From an uncultured Chloroflexota bacterium (GTDB lineage Bacteria > Chloroflexota > Chloroflexia > Chloroflexales > Roseiflexaceae): a DNA stretch of 36,264 nt. The translations under genes were made by a program, and so were the position numbers. The stretch lies in NCBI GenBank assembly GCA_937859575.1, contig CALLZL010000595.1, positions 1 through 36,264 on the forward strand, read 5' to 3'. The notes under the pieces were generated by a model. It saw nothing but the letters and a program-made list of their open reading frames with translations. It did no database searches and was not told the DNA's origin. Below are positions 26,675-36,264 of this stretch, one piece after another. Within the stretch, counting starts at the first letter, position 1. Every line of letters begins with the position of its first letter.

Positions 26675-27892
26675 CTACGACCGACTCTCGGCAAGAACTC
26701 GACCAATCACGAATTTCAGATAGCGCCCTTCCGGAAAGTGGGCCGGCACCGGATGATCAAGCGGCTGACCAGCCTCGTGTATGATCTGCAGGCGGCGGCC
26801 GCTCACGGCACCGGCGGCGGCAATCGCCTCTTTGAACTCCTCGGGCCCGATCTGGCTGGTACAACTGGCGGTCGCCAGCAGCCCGCCCGGCACCACACAA
26901 CGCAGCGCCAACGCGTTTAGCTTGACATAGGCGCGTTGCGCCGCATAGCGGCTCTGCCGGCTGCGGGCGAAGCTCGGCGGATCGAGGATCAGCATATCAA
27001 AGCGCTTCCCCTCCTCGGCAAAGCGATTCAAAAGCGTAAAGCAGTCTTCGGTGATGAACCGATGGCGCCCGGCGTCAAGCCGATTCAGTGCGATATTGGC
27101 GGCAGTTGCAGCGGCTAACCCTTTCCCAATATCGACACTCACCACCGATCGTGCGCCGCCGCGCAGCGCATAGAGTGAAAATGCCCCGGTATAGGCAAAA
27201 CAGTTCAGTACACTCCGATCGGCGCTAAACTGCTCGATCAGGCGGCGGTTCTCGCGATGATCGAGAAACAGCCCGGTCTTCTGGCCGATCCGGAGATCAA
27301 CCGCAAATTGCATGTCGTACTCAACGACATCGATGCGCTGTGGTGGCGGGTTGCCCGCCAGCACGGCAAGCGACGAATCGCCGGGCATATCGTCGTCTGT
27401 GGCATCTGTCGCATCAGCGTCGATCCGCCGCACCACCCCGCTGAGTGCCGGATCGCAGGCCATTAACGCTTCTGCAATCTGCGGTGCAAGCCGGGCCGCA
27501 CCACCACCATAGGTACGCATCACCGCATAATCCCCGTAGCGATCGACCGTCATGCCCGGCAGCCCATCGCCCTCGCCGAACAACCAACGGTAGGCTGTGC
27601 AGCCGGCATGCCGCAAGGGTGCCCGCAATTCCCACGCCTCGCGCACCCGTGCTGCCAACCAGGCAGCATCCGGAGGTTGTTGTGCCGCAAACAGCCGGAT
27701 GGCGATCGGCCCGTCGGCATCCCACAAGCCGATCCCCGACCAGCCGCCACACTGCACGCGCACCCAGCTGCCGCTTTCGAGCCGCGGCACAACGGCAATA
27801 TGATTGCGGTAAACCCACGGATGCCCCTGTGCCAGCCGCTCCCTGAGATGCGCCGGCAGCTGAATGTCTGTGGAACGATTTATACGTCTCAT
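26675..27892 (-). CDS. Class I rRNA methyltransferase, RlmI-like (PUA plus SAM domain)
   Basis: This 405-residue protein has an N-terminal PUA-like RNA-binding region (HPWVYRNHI, GSWVRVQCG), a middle domain (YRWLFGEGDGLPGMTVDRYGDYAV) and a Rossmann methyltransferase domain. Motifs are GQKTGLFLDHRENR, VLNCFAYTGAFSLYALRGGA (SAM binding), the DPPSFARS catalytic loop and ASCTSQI, whose cysteine would be the nucleophile of m5C methyltransferases. E. coli RlmI, with the same layout, makes m5C1962 in 23S rRNA. The insertion ADATDATDDDMPGDSS near residue 160 is acidic and probably a loop. Confidence 0.9.
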   Translation of the reverse strand: MRRINRSTDIQLPAHLRERLAQGHPWVYRNHIAVVPRLESGSWVRVQCGGWSGIGLWDADGPIAIRLFAAQQPPDAAWLAARVREAWELRAPLRHAGCTAYRWLFGEGDGLPGMTVDRYGDYAVMRTYGGGAARLAPQIAEALMACDPALSGVVRRIDADATDATDDDMPGDSSLAVLAGNPPPQRIDVVEYDMQFAVDLRIGQKTGLFLDHRENRRLIEQFSADRSVLNCFAYTGAFSLYALRGGARSVVSVDIGKGLAAATAANIALNRLDAGRHRFITEDCFTLLNRFAEEGKRFDMLILDPPSFARSRQSRYAAQRAYVKLNALALRCVVPGGLLATASCTSQIGPEEFKEAIAAAGAVSGRRLQIIHEAGQPLDHPVPAHFPEGRYLKFVIGRVLAESRS

Positions 27893-27966
27893 TAACTACC
27901 ATTCTATAACGTAATCGAAACCGTGTTGTATATATTCTCTGCTACATCATGCCGTATCCTTGAACA

Positions 27967-27975
27967 TGTTGTAAT
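27967..27975 (+). promoter_or_regulatory. Weak extended -10 candidate before the TadE-like gene (TGTTGTAAT)
   Basis: TGT-TGTAAT lies 46 bases before the ATG at 28022 and differs from the extended -10 consensus by one base in the hexamer. It is in the 129-base gap between this gene and the divergent rRNA methyltransferase gene. Confidence 0.3.
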
Positions 27976-28021
27976 AGACCTCGACATCGCAGTCGTTCGT
28001 TGTCGTCCAGAGAGGTCCGTC

Positions 28022-29599
28022 ATGAAGGAATTGTTACGTAAACCAGGTCAGGCACTTGTTGAAGGCGCACTGGCGCTCACCCTCATCCTCTTTCTGTTGC
28101 TGGCGGCAGTTGATCTGGGGTTGATCTTCCTCAACCTGCAGGTGCTGCACAGCGCAGCGCAGGAAGGCGCTCAGTTCGGCAGCCGCTACATCCAGGTCGA
28201 GACCGGTAGTGTTGCCGAACTCAACTACGCCGAGATTCGCATGCGCGTCCGCGATGAGTCGGGCTCGACAGGCGGCATTATTGCCGCCAACATGCACGAT
28301 CTCAACCGCGATGGGATCCTGGATGTGCAGGATACCGACGGGGATGGAATCTATGATTGGTTCCAGATCAATCCGGCAACCGGCAACCCGGTGATCGAAG
28401 ATTATATCCGGGTTTCTGCCGTGCTCGATGCCGACCTCGACGGTGATCCGACCAATGATCCAAACGGCAATCCGTATGATGATCCGGATGGCGTCGATCG
28501 CACCACCCCCTGCCCAACCCTCGGCAACCCGATCTACTCGTGCTATGTGCATGTCTATGTCATTACCGACTACGACATGTTCTTCCCATTTGTTTCGACG
28601 ATCTTCGACGAGAAGGTTCGGCTGCATTCGTCGTTCTTCATGCCGATGCGTACCGGCTTTGTGCAGGCTGGTGCCCCGACGGTGACGCCGGTGGTGGCGA
28701 CCAATACCCCGACCACGACGCCGACACCGACCAGCACCCTGACGCCGACGGCGACGCCGACGGTGACGGCATCGATGACCAGCACCCGTACGGCCACGCC
28801 GACCCGCACACCAACGGCGACGGCAGGCCCAACCCAGACATTTACACCGACCCGTACGGCGACCCGTACGCCGACACCGAGCCGCACACCGACCGCCACC
28901 CGTACGGCTACACCATGCCCGGGCGGTGTCTGCCCGACAGCTACGCCGACCCGCACGGCCACCGCTACACCGACGCGGACGTTAACACCGACGCGGACGT
29001 TAACACCGACGCGTACCGGTACGCCAACCCAGACCGGCACAGCAACCCATACGCCGACGATCACACCGACGGCCACGCCAATGTGCCAGATCTCGGGTGG
29101 TATGAAGACGACCGATATGTACGGTAGTTCGGTGAACTTTAACCAGTACGACTGCCCGTATGGTTGTGTCCGTTCGCCGCACCTGAGCGGCAACCTGACG
29201 GCCGGTATCTACTACTGGTGGATCGAGACTGTCAACCCGCCGAGCGGGGTGATCGTGAGCAGTGGTACGCTGTACCATGCCGGCGGCGATCTGGCACCCT
29301 TCCCGGCAGGGCCGTTCAGCGGTGTTCCGGCCAGCTACTACCCGGGTGTTTTCAAGGCGGGTGTGTCGCAGTTCGAGCTTGGCGACCCACGTACACAGAC
29401 GTGTAATGCCAAGACCGACAACTTCAAGATTGCGGCGGCACTGCCGACGGCAACCCCGACCAATACACCGACGCGCACACCGACGCCGACCAACACGCCG
29501 ACGCGCACACTTACACCGACGCCGACCAATACGCCGACGCCGACCAATACGCCGACACCAACATTCACCCCGACGCGTACCCGCATCACGGGCGGCTAA
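28022..29599 (+). CDS. TadE-like envelope protein with calcium-loop motifs and Thr-Pro repeats
   Basis: A 525-residue protein. The start at 28022 has AGAGAGG upstream and gives an N-terminus typical of TadE pilus-associated proteins: [12 protein letters not shown], then a membrane segment (about 18-38). Residues 93-112 ([20 protein letters not shown]) have Asp/Asn spaced as in thrombospondin type 3 or dockerin-like calcium loops, and [19 protein letters not shown] follows. Two Thr-Pro tracts (about 219-354 and 474-523) flank a cysteine-containing domain of about 115 residues that I do not recognise (begins [14 protein letters not shown]). The tracts look like stalks or O-glycosylation sites. 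No other tad genes are near. Confidence 0.82.
   Translation: MKELLRKPGQALVEGALALTLILFLLLAAVDLGLIFLNLQVLHSAAQEGAQFGSRYIQVETGSVAELNYAEIRMRVRDESGSTGGIIAANMHDLNRDGILDVQDTDGDGIYDWFQINPATGNPVIEDYIRVSAVLDADLDGDPTNDPNGNPYDDPDGVDRTTPCPTLGNPIYSCYVHVYVITDYDMFFPFVSTIFDEKVRLHSSFFMPMRTGFVQAGAPTVTPVVATNTPTTTPTPTSTLTPTATPTVTASMTSTRTATPTRTPTATAGPTQTFTPTRTATRTPTPSRTPTATRTATPCPGGVCPTATPTRTATATPTRTLTPTRTLTPTRTGTPTQTGTATHTPTITPTATPMCQISGGMKTTDMYGSSVNFNQYDCPYGCVRSPHLSGNLTAGIYYWWIETVNPPSGVIVSSGTLYHAGGDLAPFPAGPFSGVPASYYPGVFKAGVSQFELGDPRTQTCNAKTDNFKIAAALPTATPTNTPTRTPTPTNTPTRTLTPTPTNTPTPTNTPTPTFTPTRTRITGG
28676..29083 (+). repeat. Thr-Pro codon repeat tract 1, with an 18-bp tandem repeat
   Basis: This run of ACG/ACC and CCG codons encodes TPTxTxTPT-type repeats. 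Within it an 18-base unit (ACCGACGCGGACGTTAAC) is repeated exactly at 28969-28986 and 28987-29004 and a third partial copy follows, giving the peptide TPTRTL twice. The tract is likely to change length by slippage. Confidence 0.85.
29442..29590 (+). repeat. Thr-Pro codon repeat tract 2
   Basis: The second tract is at the C-terminus of the same gene and encodes [10 protein letters not shown]-like units with ACGCCGACC repeats. The protein ends 9 bases later, so no cell-wall sorting signal follows it. Confidence 0.85.
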
Positions 29600-29618
29600 A
29601 CCGGCGGAATAGTTTCGC

Positions 29619-29649
29619 ACAAACGCGGCAGCTCAGCTGCCGCGTTTGT
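29619..29649. terminator. 31-bp palindrome between convergent genes
   Basis: Arms ACAAACGCGGCAGCT and its exact complement flank a single central base. It lies 20 bases after the TadE-like gene and 23 bases from the end of the convergent XRE gene, so it is probably a bidirectional terminator. There is no strong T-run. Confidence 0.75.
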
Positions 29650-29671
29650 TATATTGGTTGCTGATTGCCTA

Positions 29672-29959
29672 CTACTTGCCCGCTTCACGTTCGAGCGGCG
29701 GATCTTCAGCCGCGTAGGGCTGCATCGTTGTGGGGAAAACAAAGCCGGATTGTTCGGCAAGCAGCGTCAGCAGCTTCTGGGTAGAGCGATGCGGCGTGTG
29801 CAGGTTGGTCTCCCATTCACTGATCGTCTGCTGGCGAACTTCGAGTTGTTCGGCGAGCTGCCGCTGCGTCAGGTTCAGGTGGTGGCGCAAAGCACGGATC
29901 GTATCTGCATTCCAACTGAACGAGCGGCCGGTTGCTGCTCTCTTCTTGCCCTGCGACAT
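29672..29959 (-). CDS. XRE-family helix-turn-helix regulator
   Basis: A 95-residue DNA-binding protein with a single HTH_3/Cro-C1 domain (about residues 18-75). The helix-turn-helix runs LTQRQLAEQLEVRQQTISEWE, followed by the usual helix start of this fold. The N-terminus is basic (SQGKKRAATGR) and the C-terminus short and acidic. It is the last gene of the minus-strand block but has its own promoter-like TGTTACAAT upstream. The inverted repeat just before its start codon suggests autoregulation. No toxin gene is adjacent. Confidence 0.88.
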   Translation of the reverse strand: MSQGKKRAATGRSFSWNADTIRALRHHLNLTQRQLAEQLEVRQQTISEWETNLHTPHRSTQKLLTLLAEQSGFVFPTTMQPYAAEDPPLEREAGK

Positions 29960-29975
29960 CTTCCTGCTCCGATAT

Positions 29976-29993
29976 GTGGCGCAGACTGCGCAC
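29976..29993. promoter_or_regulatory. Operator-like inverted repeat before the XRE gene
   Basis: GTG-G-CGCAG, A, CTGCG-CAC forms a near-perfect dyad (one extra G in the left arm) lying 17-34 bases upstream of the XRE start codon and downstream of its -10 candidate. This is a classical position for an autoregulatory operator. Confidence 0.4.
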
Positions 29994-30015
29994 GTACCAC
30001 ACTTCTATTGCTAGT

Positions 30016-30024
30016 ATTGTAACA
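30016..30024 (-). promoter_or_regulatory. Extended -10 promoter candidate for the XRE gene (TGTTACAAT)
   Basis: On the minus strand TGT-TACAAT fits an extended -10 and lies 56 bases before the XRE start codon, between it and the ligA stop. Confidence 0.4.
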
Positions 30025-30100
30025 TGGTCGCAGATCATGGGCAGGAAGTGCGTAGCAGTCTGAAACCCGTGGTTGCAAGTTGTTACGGCATGCGTTCATA

Positions 30101-32185
<2,085 letters not shown>

Positions 32186-32920
32186 TCAGGCACGGACGAC
32201 GAAAATCCCCCAGTTGATCGCCTGGCGTTCCCAGCGCAAATAGCGATCGCGGTTGGCAACCACCCTGGTGACGAGCTGCATGCGATCGGGATGATCCGGG
32301 TTGCGTTCGGCCCATTCGAGCGCGGCACGCCAGTGCAGGCTCTCGTAGTGATCCCAGTCGTCGGGCGATGAGAGGATCATGCCGGTCAGCACCAGATCAT
32401 CCTGTTCGAGCGTTTCGACAAGGCCGGGCATGTCGCGCATGCCGCTGCCCCATTCGGTTGCAAGCGCCGGCGGTAGCGGCAACTGAGTGGCGAATGGCTC
32501 ACCAATGGCGATGGTGCCGCCGGGGCGCACGGCGCGGCGCATCCAGCCGATGGCGGCATCGAATCCACCCAGGGCAAACGAAGCCCCCAGGCAGAGCACG
32601 ATATCGTAGCTCTGAGGCTCGACGGCGATATCGAGTGCTCCGCCTTCGATCAGCGTCAGATGGTTGCTTACATCCTCGGCGGCGGCATGGGTGTGAGCTT
32701 CGGCAAGAAACGCTGCGTTGATCTCGATCCCAGTGCCGGCGATGCCGTAATCGCGTGCCCAGCGGCGTAACAGCCAGGCTTTGCCGCAGCCGATATCGAG
32801 CACCCGTGCCCCGGCGGCAACCCGGCAGTATTCGCCGAGCAGCGCCAGTTTGGCCGGTGAACTTGGATTCTGAATGGTATGATCACGTTCGACAATCGCC
32901 CAGTATTCGGTAAAGTGCAT
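32186..32920 (-). CDS. Class I SAM-dependent methyltransferase
   Basis: A 244-residue Rossmann methyltransferase. Motif I is VLDIGCGKAWLLRRWA, followed by GTGIEIN (motif II acidic residue), DIVLCLGASFALGGF (motif IV) and VRPGGTIAIGEP. The start at 32920 has AAAGAGGAA ten bases upstream; a frame from 32953 would add 11 residues without a better site. The C-terminal half (HYESLHWRAALEWAERNPDHPD) resembles small-molecule methyltransferases of the UbiE/Coq5 type, but no substrate can be named. It sits between coaE and ligA on the same strand. Confidence 0.85.
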   Translation of the reverse strand: MHFTEYWAIVERDHTIQNPSSPAKLALLGEYCRVAAGARVLDIGCGKAWLLRRWARDYGIAGTGIEINAAFLAEAHTHAAAEDVSNHLTLIEGGALDIAVEPQSYDIVLCLGASFALGGFDAAIGWMRRAVRPGGTIAIGEPFATQLPLPPALATEWGSGMRDMPGLVETLEQDDLVLTGMILSSPDDWDHYESLHWRAALEWAERNPDHPDRMQLVTRVVANRDRYLRWERQAINWGIFVVRA

Positions 32921-33005
32921 CAAATGGTTCCTCTTTAAGCCCTTGCTGCTCACCAGGGGGCCGAGCAGTTGGGCGATGCGGGGATCTCTGCCAACCGCCG
33001 AACCG

Positions 33006-33635
33006 CTACCCCTGGCGGCGATTGGCCTGCAGCGCCTGCCAACCGGCCGCTACCTGGGCTGCCGTTGCGGCCAGCGAACCGCTATTGTCGATCACGAGAT
33101 CGGCCTGGGCAACACGGGCTGCCTGGGATGGCTGGGCGGCGATACGCTGCTCGGCTTCGGCAGGTGTCATGCCGCGCGATTCCACCAGGCGTGCCAGTTG
33201 CTGTTCGGGGGTGCATGTTACAACCCACACCGCATCACAGAGCGGTTTCCAGCCGGCTTCGAGCAGCTTGACGGCATCAATCACCGCGACACTGCCGGGG
33301 GCTTCGGCGGCACGTTGTGCAAGCCAGGCATGCAGATGGGCATGCACAGCCGGATGCACAATCTGTTCGAGGCGACGCAGTTCGGCCGGATCGGCAAAGA
33401 CGATCGCCGCGAGGCGCCGCCGGTCGATCGGGCCGCCGGGCGCGCTCAGGATCGCATCGCCGAAGGCCGCCACGATCGCCTGATACACCGGCTGCCCCGG
33501 TTGCTGCAAGGCATGGGTGACGGCATCGGCGTCAATGGTTGCCGCACCATGGGTATGCAGCAGTTGCAGCACCGTGCTTTTACCACAGGCGATATTGCCC
33601 GTCAGGCCGATCAGTGTTAATCCCCGGTATGGCAT
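33006..33635 (-). CDS. coaE: Dephospho-CoA kinase
   Basis: A 209-residue P-loop kinase that phosphorylates the 3'-hydroxyl of dephospho-CoA, the last step of coenzyme A synthesis. The P-loop is GNIACGKST (13-21). It is followed by the DADAVTH substrate motif, the LEQIVHPAVHAHLHAWL helix and the VWVVTCTPEQQLARLVESRGM lid region, where R-x-x-x-R-x-G-like residues bind ATP. Its ATG overlaps the TGA of the upstream amidohydrolase gene by one base (TGATG), so translation is coupled. Confidence 0.95.
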   Translation of the reverse strand: MPYRGLTLIGLTGNIACGKSTVLQLLHTHGAATIDADAVTHALQQPGQPVYQAIVAAFGDAILSAPGGPIDRRRLAAIVFADPAELRRLEQIVHPAVHAHLHAWLAQRAAEAPGSVAVIDAVKLLEAGWKPLCDAVWVVTCTPEQQLARLVESRGMTPAEAEQRIAAQPSQAARVAQADLVIDNSGSLAATAAQVAAGWQALQANRRQG

Positions 33636-35611
33636 CAGAGTTCAACATACTCCTGTTTGACGAGCGCCGTCTCATCGATTTCGAACAACTGCAGCAGTTC
33701 ACCAATCAGGGCTGCCTTGGTATCGGCATCCTTATGGCTCCAGGTGCGGCTCTTGATCTCGATATACGGTCCGGGGCGTTGGTGGCCGACGAGTGTATCG
33801 ATGTTGATGGCGAAATCTTCGCCCTTATAGATAATGCGCCAGCGGCGGCGGCGCTTTTCGAGATCGACAACCCGATCAGGGGCGAAATATTCGCGGTAGA
33901 AGCGCATGGTACGCACGGCAGGTGCGGTATAGCGCGCCCGGCCGATCAGAATTGCCGATGGGTATTCGTCGAGGCGCGCCGGTACGGTGAGGGTGATCGT
34001 ATACTTCGGCTCGGCGCGGGCACCCGGATCAATGCGATGGTCTTCCCGTAACCGCAACCGCCCACGCGATTCGTCATGCCAGAGGAAGAAGGTATCGTAC
34101 TGGGTGCGTTCGCTGGCTTTCGTAATCGTAAACGGTTCGTGCGCGAGTGCTTCGATAATACGTTCGGCATTTTGCGGATCGCCGATCAGCGCCTTTACCT
34201 GCACTTCAAACTGTTCGTTCTGACGCACACCGCCGACCGCCAGGATCTTGTCGAGCAAATTGTCTTCGCGTTCGGCAAGAAAGGTGTTGATCTGTTCGGC
34301 AATGGCCCGGGCTTCCTGCAGAATTGCCCCTGCGTCGAGAGTTTGCAGTGCGCCGTTGCGCAACAGGGCATGCCCATCGACGAAGACATCACGCACATCG
34401 GCCGAGCGGGCGGCATAGACCAGGTACGAATAGATCGCGTTGATGTCGTAGGTATAGCGTGGTGAAGAGTGGAGTTGATCGAGTTCGACCACCACCACAT
34501 CGGCGCGGCGACCGGCGGTGAGCGAGCCGATGATGTGATCGAGATGGATGGCCTTTGCACCCGATGATGTTGCAAGCGCGAAGGCATCCCGCGCCGGAAC
34601 AACCGTCGGATCGCCGCTGACCCCTTTGGGGAGCAGGGCGGCGAGGTGGATCTCGGCAAACAGATCCTGGTCGTCGTTTGAGCCGGGGCCATCGGTGCCA
34701 ATACCGGTGCGCAGGCCGGATTCGATGAAGCGCCGGATAGGCGGCAGGCCACTGGCGAGTTTGAGATTGGAAGAGGGGCATGTGACCACACCGACACCAT
34801 GCTGATGCAGGAGCACAATGTCTTCTTCGGTGGCATGAACACAGTGCGCCGCGATACAGTGCACATCAAACGCGCCAACCCCGCGTGCATACGCAATCGG
34901 CGTGATCGAGCGCTCGGCGCGGCTTTCGACCACCTCGCGGGCTGTTTCCGAGAGGTGGGTGACGAGCGGCACATCATAGCGGCGGCAGAGCGCGGCTGCC
35001 TCGTGGTAGATCGAATCGGTGCAGGTATACGGCGCATGCGGGGCTATCGTGGGGATGATGCGCTCGTGGCCATGCCAACGCTCGATGAAGCGCCGCGCCC
35101 GCTCGAGGCCGTCGTCGAATGAAGCGGCGTCAGGCGTCGGCAGACGCATGACCGTCTGGCCGCAGATGGCACGCATGCCGGAATCGGCCGCCACCTGGGC
35201 GACCTCCTCTTCGAAGTAGTACATGTCGACAAAGGTTGTGATTCCGCCGCGGATCATCTCGGCACAGGCCAACCGTGTGCCGGTGGCGACAAACGCAGCA
35301 TCGCAGAAGCGGCTTTCGACCGGGAACATGTAGCCGAAGAGCCAGACATCGAGCTGTTGATCGGCAACCAGGCCGCGCATGAGGCTCATAGGCACATGGG
35401 CATGGCCATTGATCAGGCCGGGAATGATTGCACATCCCGAGCAATCGATCGTCTCACCGGCAGCGTAGGTGGCAGTGAGCTCGCTTGTCGTACCGACGGC
35501 GACGATCTCGCGGCCACGGATCGCAACCGCACCATCGGCGATCACGCGCTGCTGCGCATCCATTGTGACAACCACACCATGAACCAGGAGCGTATCGCAC
35601 GATTCAGGCAT
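33635..35611 (-). CDS. Amidohydrolase (MTA/SAH-deaminase-like) fused to a C-terminal CYTH domain
   Basis: The N-terminal 450 residues form a metal-dependent amidohydrolase of the 5'-methylthioadenosine/S-adenosylhomocysteine deaminase or chlorohydrolase group. It has the metal ligands H70 and H72 (NGHAH), the PHAPYT motif (H192), H219 in THLSET, H256 in AAHCVH and D307 in GTDGPGSND. Such enzymes deaminate adenosine-like compounds. Residues 465-658 resemble a CYTH/triphosphate-tunnel domain: FEVQVKA (ExQxK in place of ExExK), TQYDTFF, RLRLRED, EKRRRRWRIIYKGEDFAINID and YIEIKSRTW. CYTH domains act on triphosphates or as class IV adenylate cyclases. No frameshift separates the halves, so the fusion is encoded as one protein. 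Confidence 0.85.
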   Translation of the reverse strand: MPESCDTLLVHGVVVTMDAQQRVIADGAVAIRGREIVAVGTTSELTATYAAGETIDCSGCAIIPGLINGHAHVPMSLMRGLVADQQLDVWLFGYMFPVESRFCDAAFVATGTRLACAEMIRGGITTFVDMYYFEEEVAQVAADSGMRAICGQTVMRLPTPDAASFDDGLERARRFIERWHGHERIIPTIAPHAPYTCTDSIYHEAAALCRRYDVPLVTHLSETAREVVESRAERSITPIAYARGVGAFDVHCIAAHCVHATEEDIVLLHQHGVGVVTCPSSNLKLASGLPPIRRFIESGLRTGIGTDGPGSNDDQDLFAEIHLAALLPKGVSGDPTVVPARDAFALATSSGAKAIHLDHIIGSLTAGRRADVVVVELDQLHSSPRYTYDINAIYSYLVYAARSADVRDVFVDGHALLRNGALQTLDAGAILQEARAIAEQINTFLAEREDNLLDKILAVGGVRQNEQFEVQVKALIGDPQNAERIIEALAHEPFTITKASERTQYDTFFLWHDESRGRLRLREDHRIDPGARAEPKYTITLTVPARLDEYPSAILIGRARYTAPAVRTMRFYREYFAPDRVVDLEKRRRRWRIIYKGEDFAINIDTLVGHQRPGPYIEIKSRTWSHKDADTKAALIGELLQLFEIDETALVKQEYVEL

Positions 35612-35646
35612 CTGTGACCTCGCTTCCCGAAAGGATATTGGCGGTC

Positions 35647-35655
35647 AGTATACCA
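35647..35655 (-). promoter_or_regulatory. Extended -10 promoter candidate for the amidohydrolase-coaE operon (TGGTATACT)
   Basis: On the minus strand TGG-TATACT lies 35 bases before the ATG of the amidohydrolase gene. It is the same word as found before the first moxR gene at 1932. Confidence 0.45.
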
Positions 35656-35678
35656 TCTCATGGGGTGGGAAGGAAGCG

Positions 35679-35687
35679 TGGTATGAT
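35679..35687 (+). promoter_or_regulatory. Extended -10 promoter candidate for the Gfo/Idh/MocA gene (TGGTATGAT)
   Basis: TGG-TATGAT lies 165 bases before the ATG at 35853, which would give an unusually long leader of about 150 bases. It diverges from the amidohydrolase promoter candidate 24 bases away. I see no known riboswitch in the leader. Confidence 0.35.
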
Positions 35688-35852
35688 AGGCCGCGAGGCA
35701 GCACGAGCGCGACCACAGGCGGCTTTTTTCTTCTGCGAAGACGCATGCTGCGGTGCCGGCGGGCATGCATGTGGTGGCTGACGCTCAGCACACCTCCGGG
35801 GCGCAGATCACTGCGCACAGAACAGTGGCGTTCAGATTGAGGAGCAACATTC

Positions 35853-36264
35853 ATGACTAATCCACTACGTATCGGGGTTGTCGGCGCGGGCATGATTACG
35901 ACGCGCGGCCATATTCCCACCTTCCGGCAGATTCCGGGGGTCGAGATCGCCGCAATCTGCGACACGAATCTCGAGCGGGCGCAGGCGGCGGCGGCGGAGT
36001 TCGGCATTCCGGCGGCGTATGGCGATTACCGCGAAATGATCGAGAAGAGCCGGCTTGATGCAATTTCAGTCGGTGTTCCAAATGCCTTCCATGCACCGGC
36101 ATCGATCGCCGGGCTCGAAGCCGGCCTGCATGTCATGTGCGAAAAGCCATTGGCGACCTCGCTTGCCGACGGCGAGAAGATGGTCGAGGCGGCAAAGCGT
36201 GCCGGCCGGGTTCTGGCGATCAACATGAGCCAGCGCCCGCGACCCGAGGTCGGCTTTCTGCGGC
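35853..36264 (+). CDS. Gfo/Idh/MocA-family oxidoreductase (5' part, cut by the window end)
   Basis: The first 137 codons of an NAD(P)-dependent sugar or cyclitol dehydrogenase-like protein. The Rossmann motif is IGVVGAGMITTRGHIP, followed by AAICDTN at the end of strand 2 (acidic residue favouring NAD), SVGVPNAFHAPASIAGLEAG and the family signature HVMCEKPLA, whose EKP lysine contacts cofactor and substrate. GAGGAG lies about 10 bases before the ATG. The C-terminal substrate domain is beyond the window, so no substrate can be proposed. Confidence 0.92.
   Translation, partial: MTNPLRIGVVGAGMITTRGHIPTFRQIPGVEIAAICDTNLERAQAAAAEFGIPAAYGDYREMIEKSRLDAISVGVPNAFHAPASIAGLEAGLHVMCEKPLATSLADGEKMVEAAKRAGRVLAINMSQRPRPEVGFLR

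Noticed and set aside
28570-29193. Minus-strand frame rich in VGV repeats opposite the TadE-like gene
   Set aside because: It is the complement of the Thr-Pro codon repeats and is explained by them.
28676-29590. Possible CRISPR or satellite array
   Set aside because: The repeats are in-frame Thr-Pro codons of irregular length without spacers.
35688-35852. Riboswitch in the leader of the Gfo/Idh/MocA gene
   Set aside because: The leader is long but I could not recognise any conserved riboswitch core or terminator-antiterminator pair.

Overview
The window (about 60% GC) looks like ordinary chromosome from a Chloroflexota bacterium, most likely class Chloroflexia (Roseiflexus, Chloroflexus, Kouleothrix or Herpetosiphon-like). 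This is an inference from the mix of genes: surface proteins with long Thr-Pro 'TPT.TPT' linkers, several PAS/GAF signalling proteins, MoxR/DUF58 pairs, a glucosylglycerate gene set, and interspersed hairpin repeats. No rRNA, tRNA, CRISPR array, transposase or prophage was seen. The first 60 bases are a C homopolymer tract that looks like a contig-edge artefact, and both window ends cut genes.

Layout. 1-1577: tail of a zinc-ribbon (possibly Fpg/Nei) protein, a small helical protein, and an orphan 2-oxoacid dehydrogenase E1 alpha subunit. 1578-1978: non-coding, repeat-like. 1979-7995 (+): a MoxR ATPase, then three genes that fit glucosylglycerate metabolism (a GH63-type glycosidase, a GT4 glycosyltransferase, and a glucosyl-3-phosphoglycerate synthase fused behind two universal-stress domains). 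A perfect 32-bp palindrome follows. 8063-9274 (-): a B12-binding/radical-SAM-like protein that lacks the iron-sulphur cysteines. 9275-9686: a structured repeat element. 9687-12641 (-): an OmpR-type response regulator followed by a membrane GAF-PAS histidine kinase. 12899-15557 (-): LCP cell-wall ligase and MurJ lipid II flippase, nearly overlapping. 15889-26435 (+): GNAT acetyltransferase, a GGDEF-EAL protein, PfkB kinase, RNase Z-like hydrolase, a P22-antirepressor-like protein, a second MoxR with its DUF58 partner, pseudouridine-5'-phosphate glycosidase and a secreted glycoside hydrolase. 26404-27892 (-): a small membrane protein and an RlmI-like rRNA methyltransferase. 28022-29599 (+): a TadE-type envelope protein with calcium-loop-like and Thr-Pro repeats. 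29672-35611 (-): XRE regulator, NAD+ DNA ligase, SAM methyltransferase, CoaE, and an amidohydrolase fused to a CYTH domain. 35853-end (+): start of a Gfo/Idh/MocA oxidoreductase.

The most notable items are: the amidohydrolase-CYTH fusion; the Usp-Usp-GpgS fusion within a compatible-solute cluster; the cysteine-less radical-SAM-like protein; a roughly 110-bp element with terminal inverted repeats and three hairpins; and a recurring extended -10 promoter motif (TGnTAnnnT) in front of six or more genes.
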